From contig JAPTOF010000028.1 in assembly GCA_028554755.1 (NCBI GenBank), positions 1,408,501-1,472,500 on the forward strand: a stretch of DNA of 64,000 nucleotides, written 5' to 3'. Each line of letters starts with the position of its first letter. Position 1 is the first letter of the stretch. Origin of the DNA: Cordia subcordata (Eukaryota > Streptophyta > Magnoliopsida > Boraginales > Cordiaceae). Positions 36,400-47,510 of this stretch are shown here, piece by piece. The notes beneath the pieces were generated by a model. That model had not been told where the DNA came from. It was given only the letters and a program-made list of their open reading frames with translations, and ran no database searches. Both the position numbers and the translations under genes were made by a program.

Positions 36400-37234
36400 G
36401 CAAGACAAGATCTAGGTACCCATATCTTTTGGGTCCTTGAATTTAGTATCAAATTTTGACTTTTTCAAACCATTTGGGTTGTTACCAATATGGAATAAGA
36501 GTGTCTCTATCACGTTGTTTCTTAAAATAGCATTGAGAAGAGATATGTCCATTCTTTTCATAGTAGGTACAAGAAATAGAAAATTTTAAAGGTGCAATAG
36601 AAGATGATGCTTTCACAAAATAGTTTTTCAAATATTTTTATTTAGTTGGAGGCTCATAACCAATTCCACTTTTGTCAAATATCATTTTTTGTGAACCATT
36701 AAGTTTTTCATGATTTTCTTGTCCATTTGTAAACTTATTCACAATCATTTGTAAATCATTGTTTTTCTTTATCAAATCATTTATTTGTTTTTGCAAACCA
36801 TTTATATTTTCCATTAGAGATATATCTTTCTTTTCAAGATCATCTTTTTCTTTCAAAATAGTTTTCAAGCTCTTAAACTTTATTTTTGCTTAAAGCAATT
36901 GAAAAGTATCATGTAATTTAGAAAAGGCTTCTTGTAATTCTTCAAAGGTAAATTCCACATTATCACATGAAAGATAGTTTAAAGAGTTATTACCTCATCT
37001 TTGTTTGCCATGAGACATACATAGTTTGCAACTTCATGCTCTTCTTCACTTTCTCCTTCATTTTTGGAGCTATCCTATGTAGCTTTGAGAGCTTTTCCTT
37101 CCCTTGTTTTGTCAACTTTGGACAATTTGCTTTGATGTGATCGGGTTTGATATAGTTGAAGCATTTGAGTTCTTCATTCTTTCCTTCTTTAGAGTTCCTC
37201 TTTTCTTTGACTTTGTTCTTTGAGTTTGCTCCTT
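36400..37234 (-). pseudogene. Sirevirus gag, C-terminal part, two damaged zinc knuckles
   Basis: Minus order: a lysine-rich stretch and knuckle 1 (CFNYIKPDHIKANC, 37122-37163) with the second Cys replaced by Tyr; CDNVEFTFEELQEAFSKL; a coiled-coil-like segment (LEKKDISLMENINGLQKQIN, 36638-36868) ending IGYEPPTK; knuckle 2 (CTYYEKNGHISSQC, 36530-36571), again with Tyr for the second Cys; and IWVPRSC near 36410. This domain order is Sirevirus-specific. At 37234 it is cut from the N-terminal half by a solo LTR. Confidence 0.84.
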
Positions 37235-38644
37235 TGTTGACTAAATATTCATTATTGATTTTGATGATGAAAAATTTGATCATGTTTTGACCAAATACGC
37301 ATTATTGATTTTAACTAAATATGATCATTTTACTAAAAACATCTTGTTAGTGTCAAATGTGCATTATAAAGATATATGCTTGAAAGATAAAAGAAAATGA
37401 GCCATGAAGTACATAAAAGATTATCTACTAAAGAGCTCAAAGCTTGAAAAAGAAGTTGATGAGAAGTCATAAGGTAGAGAAGAGGCATCTTAAGGGGTGC
37501 CAGATGTATTGCTCTTTTGTGAATTTCCTTAAAATCAAAAGTAATAGCTCAAGCTTCTCATTTTCATGATATAAACATTTTAAAATATCATGAACATTAT
37601 TTTTCATAAAATGAAAAACTTGTTTGAATGCATAAATAGCATAAAATTCTTGAAACATGTGTTTTGAAATGGTTCTAAGCGTTGAAAAAAATATTTACAA
37701 AGTGTTTGGAGTTGATTTGGTATTATGAAAACTTGTTAAAATTGATTTAAGAAATTGTTTTAGGCTTCTTTGGCTTTGCTTTCGCATTCTGGAGGGTCGA
37801 ACTCCCTTAGTCGGTTGACCGGCTGACTAGGGGGGTCGGCCGGCCAAGACAAAAGAGCAGGGGTTAAGTCGGACCTTAGCCGGTCGACTGGTTAAGGCAT
37901 TCAGCCTAGTCAGTGAAGTAAAGGGGCAAGCCACTTGACCTAGCTGGTTGACGCTAGGTCGACCTGCTGAGTAGGTTCTACATTAAATGCACTAGCCATT
38001 TTATTATTGTTCAGCCCCAATTTTCACTCTTTTTCTTACCTACCAAAGCCCTAACACCAAAATCTTCTTAGATACTCATTCAAACACATTCATAAACAAC
38101 AATCCAAGCTTGCAAAATCTAATATCATCACTTTATTGCTGAAATCTTTGAGCTATATTTGTGAAATCTTTGTAGTTTCAAGAGCTTTATTTGCTATATC
38201 TACTTGTGAGAAGAACTACTATATCTTTTATCCATTTTTCTATCCTCTTGATTGTAGCTTGAAAAATCTTGTGAGAACATTTGCTAAGCTTTCAAAGAGT
38301 GTGGGGAAATCCTAAAAAGGGAATCTCTTGGATTCTTTGAGAGGTGGTCTCAAAGAGTTATAAAACTTAGCTTGTGCATCACCAAGAGTTAAAGAAGCAT
38401 TCTAGTGGAGTTTTTGAAGTCCTAAGAGGAGCATCCTTGGGCAGTGGATGTAGGCACGACTGAACCACCTTAAAATTGTCTGTCTTCACACTTTCTTACT
38501 CTCTATTTTCATTACTTACTTGCATTGATATCTTTGTGTTTGATATATTACTTAAGAGACATTGTATGATTTATTTAGTAAATTTTTAAATATGAATTTA
38601 GTAGATATCTTAATTCACACCCCTTTAAGATATTTGTATCTACA
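37235..38644 (+). repeat. Solo LTR of Sirevirus type inside Sirevirus gag
   Basis: It begins TGTTGACTAAATATTC, matching the reverse complement of the host Sirevirus LTR (TGTTGGCTCTATGATA...), and ends TTGTATCTACA (1410 bases). The flanks TCCTT and TCTTT differ at one base. It lies in the opposite orientation to its host element and splits gag. A GC-rich palindrome block is at 37795-37972. Confidence 0.8.
37795..37972 (+). promoter_or_regulatory. GC-rich palindrome block in solo Sirevirus LTR
   Basis: The block holds GTCGGTTGACCGGC, GGTCGGCCGGCC, AGCCGGTCGACTGG, TTGACC and GGTCGACCTGC. It is the densest GC-rich stretch for kilobases around. Confidence 0.5.
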
Positions 38645-38649
38645 TCTTT

Positions 38650-39420
38650 TTTTCCACTTTTTGTACTTCATGAATTTTCTGAAATTCTTTGCAAGCAAGG
38701 CCATTTCTTCATCTTCAGATTAATCACTATCTTCTTCATCACTTGAAGGGCATTTGGACGGAACAAATGCCATGGATTTCTTCATCTTCTTATCTTCTTC
38801 TTCATGTGCTTTGAGTTCTAACTCATGTGTCATGAGAGAACCAACTAGCTCATTTAAAGTGAAAGTGCTGAGGTCTTTTGCTTCTTTCATTTGGTTGCCA
38901 TTGAAGTGGTAGACTTCTTAGAAATTTTCTGACTATTTCTACATTTGAATATTCCTTTCCAAGTGCCTTAAGACCATTAGTAATTTCAACAAATCTAGAA
39001 AACATACATTCAATATTTTCATCGGATTCCATTTTGAAACTTTCATATTTTTTACTAGTGCCTTCATAAGTTACTTCAAGTTGATCCCAGCTTTCTTTAG
39101 CTAATATGCGTCCTATAACTCTAGCAAATTCAATAGCATTCAATCCAGCATACAAAGTATACATAGTCTTAGCATTCAATTCAACAAGTTTATAACCTTT
39201 TTCATCCCATTCATCTTCCATTTTCAAAACTTTCTTGTCTCCTGCCATTATCATAGGATATTGTGGTCCATTTTAAATTATTTTTCGTGCTTTATAAACA
39301 TGAGCTTGCACAAACACTTTCATTCTCATTTTCCAAAAAGAGTAATTTAAGGCCATCAAACATAGGAGATTTATTAATTGACAAATCTTCAATAGTAGTA
39401 GCATTAACATTATTTCCCAT
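38650..39420 (-). pseudogene. Sirevirus gag, N-terminal part
   Basis: A start ATG at about 39418-39420 opens MGNNVNATTIEDLSINKSPM. A frame change near 39345 and stops follow. 39254-38850 is then open: DEWDEKGYKLVELNAKTMYT, a WDQLEVTYEGTSK segment, NGLKALGKEYSNVEIVRKFL and RSLPLQW. These are hallmark Sirevirus gag words. Further downstream, MKKSMAFVPS-like and DEEMALLAKNF-like pieces are readable in other frames up to the solo LTR. Confidence 0.87.
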
Positions 39421-39454
39421 ATTAATTCTACTAGTTTTTAAACTATAAGTAGAA

Positions 39455-39472
39455 CCCTAGCTCTTGATATCA
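39455..39472 (-). other. Sirevirus primer-binding site, initiator-Met type
   Basis: The minus strand reads TGATATCAAGAGCTAGGG two bases after the LTR end. It resembles TGGTATCAGAGC with small changes. Confidence 0.75.
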
Positions 39473-39474
39473 CT

Positions 39475-41468
39475 TATTATGGGGCAAATAATCTTAAGAG
39501 GGGAGAGGTGAATTAAGATTATGCTACTTTTGCATAAATTAATTCAATTCAATGCCAGTCTCAAAATCAAGAGAGTAAATGAACTTCACACAAATAATTT
39601 ATCAAACAAGTTGTAAGTAATATGAAAATAATAGAAGTAGGAAAAGAGAGAATAGAGTGCACCAGATTTTTAGGTGGTTTAGCCAAGCATACATTCACCG
39701 CTTAAGGATTCTTCCCTTTTGACTTCAACCTCCTTCACTATAGATACTCCTTCAAATGTTGGTTGAGTACAAACCAACTTGTTACAACTCTTTGAAGTTT
39801 ATTCTTCAAATAACCCAAGTGAAAGAACCTTACCAAGGATTTCCACACTCTTTTTTAGCTAAGAACACAATTCATAATGTATCCTAGCTATGGAGCGTAA
39901 TTACAATTGACATTGATATAAGAAAATACAAATCTTGCTCAAAACCTTACGCAATTGATATGAAAGATATAACTCTTATATAACTCAATGAAATAGACAA
40001 TCTAAAGCTCCAGAATATTTGTAATGCTCAAGTGTATATTAAAAAACTTTAGAATGTTGTTTAGATAATGTTGGAAAGAGTTGTTGCAAATCTATTATAG
40101 AGAGAAAATCGCATTGGGTGAGAGTGGAGTGAGAATCTTGCCAAATTTAGCTTTCAACGAGCAAAATCTAAAACTGCAACGCAAGGGCCGATCAACTGGG
40201 GGGTGCGTCTGGCCTGTTCTTTGACATTCTGCCTACCCTTGGTTGCCTAGGTTGGTCACTGAGCCTGGGAGTCCGGCAGGGTCCAGAGAATATTAGTCCA
40301 GTAGCTGTTGAAATAACTCAAGTTGGGAGCCCGACTGGAGGATCCGATGTTTAGCAGAAAAACTCAGATTTTGGTCTTTTTCTAATTTGTTTGAAATCCC
40401 TTTTGAAAGCACAAATATTTTACAATTAAGAGAGCAATAATGAGGATTCAAAACCAGAATGGAAAGTTTGGAAACATCTTGAGAGAACTCTTTGAATCTT
40501 GAGAAGATTTGACAATTTAAGATATTTTCAAGGAGATTCGACAATGGAAAACAGTTTCAAAGTAGAAAGTCAAAGATTTATCAAAAAAAATTTCCAAGTT
40601 GTCAAACATTCTTTCAAAAGATTTAAATTTCAAAGATGCAATTTGTGACTTTTGAAAAACATGTTTTAAGGATTGAAATATGATTTTGGAAAAATAGACT
40701 TTGAGGATTAAAAAAGATTTTGAAGGATTTTTAGCTTTAGGTGTGAACTCAAGTATATACACAACATAAAGCAATAATATAAGAAAGGAGCCGGTACCCT
40801 TTATGACTTCACGTCTCTAGCCTTATATCTCCCCTTGTATTTGACTTCGGATTTTTCACGTATGGACATCCATTTTTACCTTCAAATTCACAAGCTTTTT
40901 CATGAGCTTCCATAAGATTATACATTGCAAAAACATAGTTTATCAAAAAAGGAATAATCCATATGCAATCTTTATGAAGCATTCAATCCATAGAAAAATC
41001 CATATATTAGATCTCAAGTAATTTATATAATTTATCAAAAGCTCATTTATTCAATACTTTCATTCATTCATTCAATAGCCATATAATTTATCCAACTCAT
41101 GTTTATATTAAAACACATCATTATGAATCATGGCTAATCTTTTATTTGCATCATCAAAACATTAATTATAAATTATATAATGCCAACATTCAAATATCCA
41201 ATCATAATCAATCTAATTTCAAGATATCCATAAACTTATATCTTAATCAATCTAATTTACATTTAATACATTCACACCAATAAGTCAATATTTCACTTAT
41301 AAAAATTATGTACAAATATATTTACCATATAAAGATGTAAACAATCAATCCTAAAGCCAAACAAGTGTATGTTTAAGTATATAAACATATTAGAGTCAAG
41401 ACACTTGATAATTACAAGTTTTCTTGATTTGTTATCATTAAAATCTTATATTTATCATAAAGCCAACA
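39475..41468 (-). repeat. Sirevirus right (5') LTR
   Basis: It aligns with 31725-33677, ends AAAGCCAACA and is followed by the TTCTT duplication. The first two bases are TA rather than TG. A GC-rich palindrome block lies at 40189-40345. Confidence 0.9.
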
Positions 41469-41473
41469 TTCTT

Positions 41474-42200
41474 AATCTATGTTTAAGCTAGGCTAAGTGG
41501 TCTTTAGTTTTAAACCCAACTAATAGACTTCCAACTAGTTTAATCCACCTTAAATAGATTAGGTCTTAGTTTTAAATCTAGCTAATGATTTAGATATTAG
41601 GATTAGATCTAATCAATGTCACCTAGGACTTAATTAACTAAGCTCGAAAACCCTGGGGCATAAGGACCATGCTATACTCTAAGGGTCAACGCCTAGGGAT
41701 AGACCAGCATCGAGTCCTACAGGATAATAAGGTTAGTTGGTGGGGCTCAGCGAGAGAACTTAATTAAAATTGAGCCTTAAAACTACAATTGGGTTGGAGA
41801 ATCTTATGCTACTAATAGTCGACGCATAGGATAGGAGTCCACTTACAATTGGAAGGTAATAAGGTTAAATAACTAAGGACCTCGATAGAGTAATCAAACC
41901 ATAGATAAACCGAATTGTTATCATAGCCCAAGCCTAGTTGCAACACACAATCACCCTAGATCCTCTTCTACCTTGTTAGGCTTCTTTTCCTTAGCTTGGT
42001 ACCTTTAGTTCATCCGTAGCTTAGATTTTTCCTTTTGGTGAGCTTCCTTCCATCCTAAAGAAAGCACACACATGCAGTAGCTATCCTTAACACATAAGCA
42101 TGTAGAGACCGAGCTTAGAAGCCTTCTTGTAAAGACGATACCCGCACTCGTATTTGCTATACCATAAACAATCTGTATGCTTGTGGGTTAAAACATATCA
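41474..42200 (+). repeat. LTR family B, right half
   Basis: It continues the LTR broken at 31724 and ends GGGTTAAAACATATCA. The next bases, AGTTTTTGTTG, are the first bases expected at an Athila primer site, then another LTR starts. This half therefore belonged to the 5' LTR of a plus-strand element whose body is gone. Confidence 0.83.
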
Positions 42201-43048
42201 AGTTTTTGTTGTTTGTGCTATAGCAGATACGAGTGCGGCATCGTCTCCACAGGGAGGCTCCTCAGGTGCCTAAAACTAGCTAAGTGTGTGTGTTGAAGTA
42301 CTTTCAGTATGTTTTGGATTGAGTGGAGCTCGAAATTTAAACTAGCCTAATCTAATGGAGGAACTATAGGTGCCCAGCTAAGGAAAGAAAGCCTAACATG
42401 GGAGAAGAGGATCTAGGGTGATTGTGTTGCAACTAGGCTCGGGCTATGATAATGATGCCGTCTATCTATGGATTTATTGCTCTATCTAGATCCTTAACTA
42501 ATTCACCTTATCATCTTCCAATTGTAGGTGGATTCCTTTCCCTAAGCATTGACTCTTAGTAGCACAGGATTCTCCAAACTAATTATAGTTTTTGGGCTTA
42601 ATTAACTAAGGGTTTGTTTGGTCATGCTTTCAAAAATTTTATAAACAGAAACCAAAATCATAAACAAAAACTATAAACAACAACTAAAAACAAAAATTGT
42701 AAACATGTTTGGTTAAATTGTAGAATTTGTAAACAAAAACCAAAAACCCGTTTGGTTATCCATAGTTTACAAATTGTTTTTGCTTTTAATTTCACTTTCA
42801 ATATTTTTATTGAATGAAGCACATGAGAATATTTTGTAAAAGAATAATAAAAATAAAAATAATAAAAAATAGACAATTTTAGTGAGACATTTTCATATAT
42901 ATATTTTAATATGACAATTATATTATAAAAATGTTTCAGTTAACTAAAATGAACATTCATAATTAAATGAACATTCACTAATTATAGAATTTGATTTAAA
43001 TGACAACAACTAGAATTTCATTAGACATAAAAAATGAATAGTAACATA

Positions 43049-43144
43049 ACCATTAATCGAATACACCATACAAAAGTCAAAACCATTAGTCGAATACACC
43101 ATACAAAAGTCAAAACCATTAGTCGAATACACCATACAAAAGTT
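43049..43144. repeat. 33-base tandem repeat, about 2.9 copies
   Basis: The unit ACCATTAGTCGAATACACCA plus 13 further bases repeats at 43049, 43082 and 43115, almost without change. Confidence 0.9.
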
Positions 43145-43202
43145 AGGTGCTAATAAAAAAATTAAAATTATGTGGATGCTATATCAAATTTCCTCAACTA
43201 CT

Positions 43203-43400
43203 AGAGTGTTTAATGCAATCATAATCAGCAATATTAATGGACACCCAAAAATCCAAATAGGTAGCAGCACGCTTTGGCATCCTTCGTGAACCAGTGAACT
43301 CCTCAATTATTTGAGAAGCAAGTCTTTTCTTCTCTAGTCAGTTGCTGCTTTTTTCTTACTAGAGGCAGCATTAAGTTTATTTGCGTTTTCTTTGACCACT
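43203..43400 (-). pseudogene. Coding-like segment inside the DNA transposon, unidentified
   Basis: Minus-strand frame 43334-43203 gives 44 codons without a stop, with protein-like composition: EKKRLASQIIEEFTGS, then RRMPKRAATYLDFW and VSINIADYDC. A neighbouring frame upstream (to about 43400) gives LNAASSKKKAATD, suggesting one damaged reading frame. I do not recognise the family. It could be a captured host exon or a remnant of the element's own second gene. Confidence 0.35.
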
Positions 43401-44349
43401 AAAAGATCATCAACATAAAAAAACTAGCAATGAGAAAACATTGATTCAATTACATAAGCACAAAAAAGCTCATTTATTGCACCAATATTCAAATAAAATT
43501 TAGCCAACTATGAGTGGGTTGCTCATGTGGAGGTACTTAATAGAATATAGAAAACCATCAATTACTCATTAAGTAAATAAAAGTAACTTCATTATTAATG
43601 AAAAACCATCAGCCAACCCTCAAGGGGACTTGTCTACCATATAACCAAATTCAACACATCAAGGACATCACTATTCCAATCTAAAGGAAGTTGACCTATT
43701 CTACATTGCTTAGCAAGATAATCTACTACACAATTGCCTTTCCCCAATTAAGAATAATTAAATTAAAGAAGCTGCCTCATGAAAATTTGAGAAATCTTTA
43801 TTCTGAGCTTTCAAAGATGAATCTTAGTTTTGAAAGAACTAGCAATATAATTTTGAGAGTCATCCTTATTCTTTTTCACAAATAGAAATATCATTTACTT
43901 CATTTGCCGTATACGTTGGCTAATATAAAATTCCTTGTAGAACTTGTTATCTGCAGATCTATTTTTTTATCATTCATCTAATGCTTAATGGTTCTGATAA
44001 TCTCATTCCATGGGACCCTAATATTAGATGTTTGATCACTTTGTAGTAGCTCCTATTTCTAACATCTATTTAACCAACCATTAATACATATCAACCTTTA
44101 TTTAAAAAAAAAAGATTATCATGTTGCTCAAGTGTAAGCACTACCTGAAATTGACAAATTTGAGACATTTTGGCCTTTAAAAAATCTTACGGAAAAATTG
44201 GCGAGGTGGGTAAGGACAACTAGCATCCAAGTAAATGTACAAGATTTATCATCTGGTAGAAAACAATGTGTCCAAAAGAATCAAACTCAGAAAAGTTGAA
44301 AGTACAACCTCAAATCAAACAAATTAAAAGCATATATTTTACAATAAAA

Positions 44350-44690
44350 AAGAAATACCATAGTTGATAATGATGAGGAAATAATAAGAGATGAAATACA
44401 CGCCTAATCTGACAATGAGTAATGAATTGCTAGAGAGAAGAAACTTTTTTTCATTAGGGTTCCTAGGTTAGGTTCCATGCAAAGGTTTAGAAAAGGGGAA
44501 CAATGTGTAGTATTTCATGAAAAAAAGGAGATACCATAGTTGATAATGATGAGGAAAGAAGAAGACATACATACCTGATCTTAATTGTTAGAGGAGAGAA
44601 GAAGAAGATGCGACTGGAGAGTTTCTCATCGTTAGGGTTCTTAGGTTATGTCTAAAGGTCAAAAGGGAAAAAGAAAAATAAAGTTGCTAG
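44350..44690. repeat. Diverged tandem duplication, about 175 bases per copy
   Basis: Both copies begin near ATACCATAGTTGATAATGATG (44357 and 44531) and share AGAGAAGAAG and TTAGGGTTC(C/T)TAGGTTA blocks. It lies near the right end of the DNA transposon. Confidence 0.7.
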
Positions 44691-45161
44691 GAAGAGTTGA
44701 AAAGGGTATCTCATTAAAACAAAGCCAGTGAACACGTTTCCATTCCGAAAACTTGTTTTTTCAATGCAAGAAAACCATTTTTTCTATTTACTCGCGTTGC
44801 TCAAAACCCATTGCTTATTTCACTTGTTTTCGTAAACCACTCAACAAAAATAGAAAACCACCAATAGAAGCATTACCAAACGAGCCCTCAATTCTCTCGT
44901 TGGGTTTTTAGGCTTAGTTAATTAGGTAACCCAGGTTACGTTGATTAGATCTAACTTTAATGTCTAAATTATTAGCTGGATTTAAAGTTAAGACCAGGAT
45001 GGATTAAACTAATTGGAACCCTATTACTTGGGTTTCAAACTAAAGGCCATTCAACCTAGCTTATACATGGATTAAAAACCACTAATCAACCATTACAATA
45101 GCAAGATATAACCATTAAAAGCACAAGTCAAACATGCATTTTCCCTTAACATTTTATGAAT

Positions 45162-45633
45162 TGATGGGCGTCAAAAGTATCAAAAATAAATTCTTCTCTC
45201 TTACCTTGCAACTTTAATTTGAGTACGCGGTGAAAAAAGGTCGAGTCTATAGGAATTGGGGGATTTAGAATATGCTAATTATGCCAAGTAGATTAATCAA
45301 ACAAGTTGCAAGCGAAAAGGAGGTTTTTAATGCAAAAAATCAAATTAACGCAAAACTAGCCGACACACAGGACCTTCAAGCATAAGCACATAACTAGATA
45401 GAAAATAAAAAAATAAAAAAAACAATAAAATTAAAGCTAAGGATGCAATATAGACTTAAATAAATGCTAGAAAATTAATATTAAACGAAAAATCAATGGG
45501 AATTAAGGCTAGCCTTGGGTTTAATCTTAGTTTTGGTCAACAAATCCGATCCTAGATGCAAAGATGGTTTTCGCCAATTTTGGTAAATTAGTTATGGTTG
45601 TCGGCCTGGCCTAACAACCTCATCTTTTCTTAA
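45162..45633. other. LTR-like repeat debris, unassigned
   Basis: It starts TGATGGGCGTCAAAAGTATC, which looks like an LTR head of a further Ty3-type family, and is A-rich. I cannot find its other end or a partner copy in the window. No gene is seen. Confidence 0.35.
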
Positions 45634-47045
45634 AGTGTTGATAACAGTCTAAAAAGGCCTCGACCTCAAACTTCTAAGTGTTGGAGTTATTTTACTAAAA
45701 TAGGTAAATTAGAGGATAGGAAAGAAAGGGCAGCTTGTAATAGGTGTGAAAACGTTTATGTGGTTAGAGGTAGAAGCCATGGAACTTCTAATTTAAACAA
45801 GCATATAGAAGTTTGTTGAATTCATGTTCATATAGATATTGGTCAAATGCTTGTTGATGCAAAAGGAAAGATATGCTCTAGAAAAATAAATCAAAGTGTT
45901 TTCCATAAGAAACAAGCCATTGCTATGATCAAGTATAATTATCCTTTTGCAATGGCTGAGCATGAAGGTCACAGGGATGTTCTTATTTATTTCAACCTAA
46001 AAGTTAGATATGTCTCTAAGAACACAGCTAAATATGATGTGTTGAAAATTTATGATAGAGAGAAAGCACAATTAAAGGAAGATTTAACTAAAGTTCCTGG
46101 TAGAATATGCTTGATAGCTGATTTGTTGACTGTTTGTACTAATAAGGGTTATCTTTGTGTTATTGCACATTATGTGGATGATAATTGGCAATTGAATTGT
46201 AAGATTTTTTCATTTTATCACATGCCTCCTCTACAAAGTCGGGTTGATTTAGCCCAAAAGATTTTATCTTTATTGAAAGAATGGGGGATTGAAGATAAAC
46301 TCTTTTCTATCACATTGGACAATGCATCTGCAAATGACAATATGCAAGATAGATTGATCAATGCACTCAAGTTGCAAAATAATTTGTTGTGTTATAGAGA
46401 ATTCTTTAATATAAGATGTTATGCCCATGTCCTGAATCTTATTGTTCAAGATGGTTTGAAAGTGGTAAGTGGTGCATTACATAAAATCAGAGAAAGTGTC
46501 AAATATGTGCATGGTACAGAAGGTTGGATGAGAACTTTTTTGGAGTTCGTGAAAATTACTAAATTAGATGCTTCAAGTGGTTTTCGCTTGGATATGCCTA
46601 TGCGTTGGAATTCAACAAATTTAATGCCTGATAGTGCCCTTCGGTATCGTGTTGCCTTTTCTCATTTACAAATTTTTGATAACCATTATAAGTATGGTTT
46701 ATCGGATGAGGAATGGACAAGAGGAGAGAAAATATGTGAATTCTTGGAGCCTTTCAGTGACATTACTAATTTGTTCTCGAGTTCAACATATCCAAAATCT
46801 AACTTGTATTTCATGAATGTGTGGCACATTCAATGTCTTTTGTTGAAGTACAAGTCATGTGATGATTTTTTGCTTAGAAGCATGGCGACAAGTATGATGG
46901 AAAAGTTTGACAAATATTAGGAAGAATACACTTTGGTGATTTCATTTGGGGTTGTGTTTGATCCTCGCTTGAAATTTGATATTCTTTTATGGTGTTTCAC
47001 TAAGATAGACCCTCTCACTATTTTAGAAAAAGACACCTTGTCATG
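45634..47045 (+). pseudogene. hAT transposase (BED finger, RNase H-like core), truncated
   Basis: 45634-45819 encodes a BED zinc finger (CWSYFTKIGKLEDRKERAAC with CNRC, then HGTSNLNKHIEVC). It ends in a TGA at 45817-45819. The same frame then runs 45820-46917 through the transposase body: a DLLTVCTNKGYLCVIAHYVDD segment, FSITLDNASANDNM, IRCYAHVLNLIVQDGL and MPMRWNSTNLM. A TAG at 46918-46920 sits where Trp is expected (KYxEEYTLVISFGVVFDPR). The frame fades after about 47045, where Athila sequence begins. About 470 codons remain of the 650-700 usual, and the C-terminal dimerisation region is missing. With only two in-frame stops, it is the best-preserved long frame in the window. It resembles plant RICESLEEPER/DAYSLEEPER-type proteins. 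No terminal repeats were found, so it is likely dead; domestication seems unlikely given the stops. Confidence 0.9.
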
Positions 47046-47510
47046 AACAAGTTAAAGTAGTTGTTTCAAGAATATCAAAACAAGGAGTTGGAAAAGCTAG
47101 GAGAACAACAAAAATTGCAAATTCAAGGGCTCGTGGAAATTTGGAATGATGCATATGAGAGCTCAAAAATTTATAAGGCAAAGACAAAAGTTTTCCATAT
47201 TCAAAGAATATCAAGAAAGCAATTTTTTGTTGGGCAAAAAGTGTTACTTTACCGATCACGCCTTAAACTATTTTAGGGTAAGTTTTGTTCTCGTTGTATA
47301 GGTCCTTTTGTTGTTACTAAATTTTTTGTTCATGATGCAGTGGAAATTCAAAGTTTAAAGATAAACAAGGTGTTAAAGGTGAATGGCCACTGTTCAAAGC
47401 CTTTTTGTGAAAAATTTCATATGCAAAAGGTGGAGGAATTCATGTTAGAAGAGCCATCAAAATGCAAGTAATCGATCCAGAATGTCGAGCTAACAATGTT
47501 AAACAAAGGT
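47046..47510 (+). pseudogene. Athila integrase C-terminus (plus-strand element)
   Basis: Readable words are [49 protein letters not shown] (stop at about 47274), CIGPFVVTKFFVHDAVEIQ and VLKVNGHCSKPF. It matches the E1 integrase C-terminus at 3106-3465 but on the opposite strand. It is joined directly to the truncated hAT gene. The body upstream is missing. Confidence 0.85.

Larger units (their letters stand above)
31725..41468 (-). mobile_element. Sirevirus (SIRE/Maximus) Ty1 element, pol-deleted
   Basis: Direct repeats 31725-33677 and 39475-41468 flank a minus-strand internal region. TTCTT is duplicated exactly on both sides (31720-31724 and 41469-41473). Gag wording, an initiator-Met primer site and several polypurine tracts upstream of the 3' LTR are Sirevirus hallmarks. 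The element is 9744 bases, of which about 3.0 kb is two later solo LTR insertions. The remaining internal region is only about 2.8 kb, with gag pieces and no protease, integrase or RT, so pol was deleted. Confidence 0.92.
42610..44887. mobile_element. PIF/Harbinger-like DNA transposon, 2.28 kb, nonautonomous
   Basis: Terminal inverted repeats read GGGTTTGTTTGGTCATGCTT at the left and GGGCTCGTTTGGTAATGCTT on the complement of the right end. Flanking triplets TAA and TCA fit a TNA target duplication with one change, and the LTR B sequence rejoins across it. The repeat wording GGGCNNGTTTGG is typical of PIF/Harbinger. No transposase frame is seen. Inside are a 33-base tandem repeat, a diverged tandem duplication of about 175 bases, and a short coding-like segment. 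Confidence 0.68.
42213..45161 (-). repeat. LTR family B-like, minus, split by a DNA transposon
   Basis: 42213-42609 and 44888-45161 together match the head of LTR B (GCAGATACGAGTGCGG, CTCCACAGGGAGGCTCC, GGGTGATTGTGTTGCAACTAGG and onward). The first few bases and the distal half are missing. It is interrupted by the PIF/Harbinger-like element. Confidence 0.75.

Noticed and set aside
43049..43144. CRISPR-like or centromeric satellite array
   Set aside because: Only about three 33-base units are present with no spacers, inside a DNA transposon; it is an ordinary minisatellite.
45634..47045. Domesticated hAT gene (DAYSLEEPER-like host gene)
   Set aside because: Two in-frame stops and loss of the C-terminal domain make a functional host protein unlikely.
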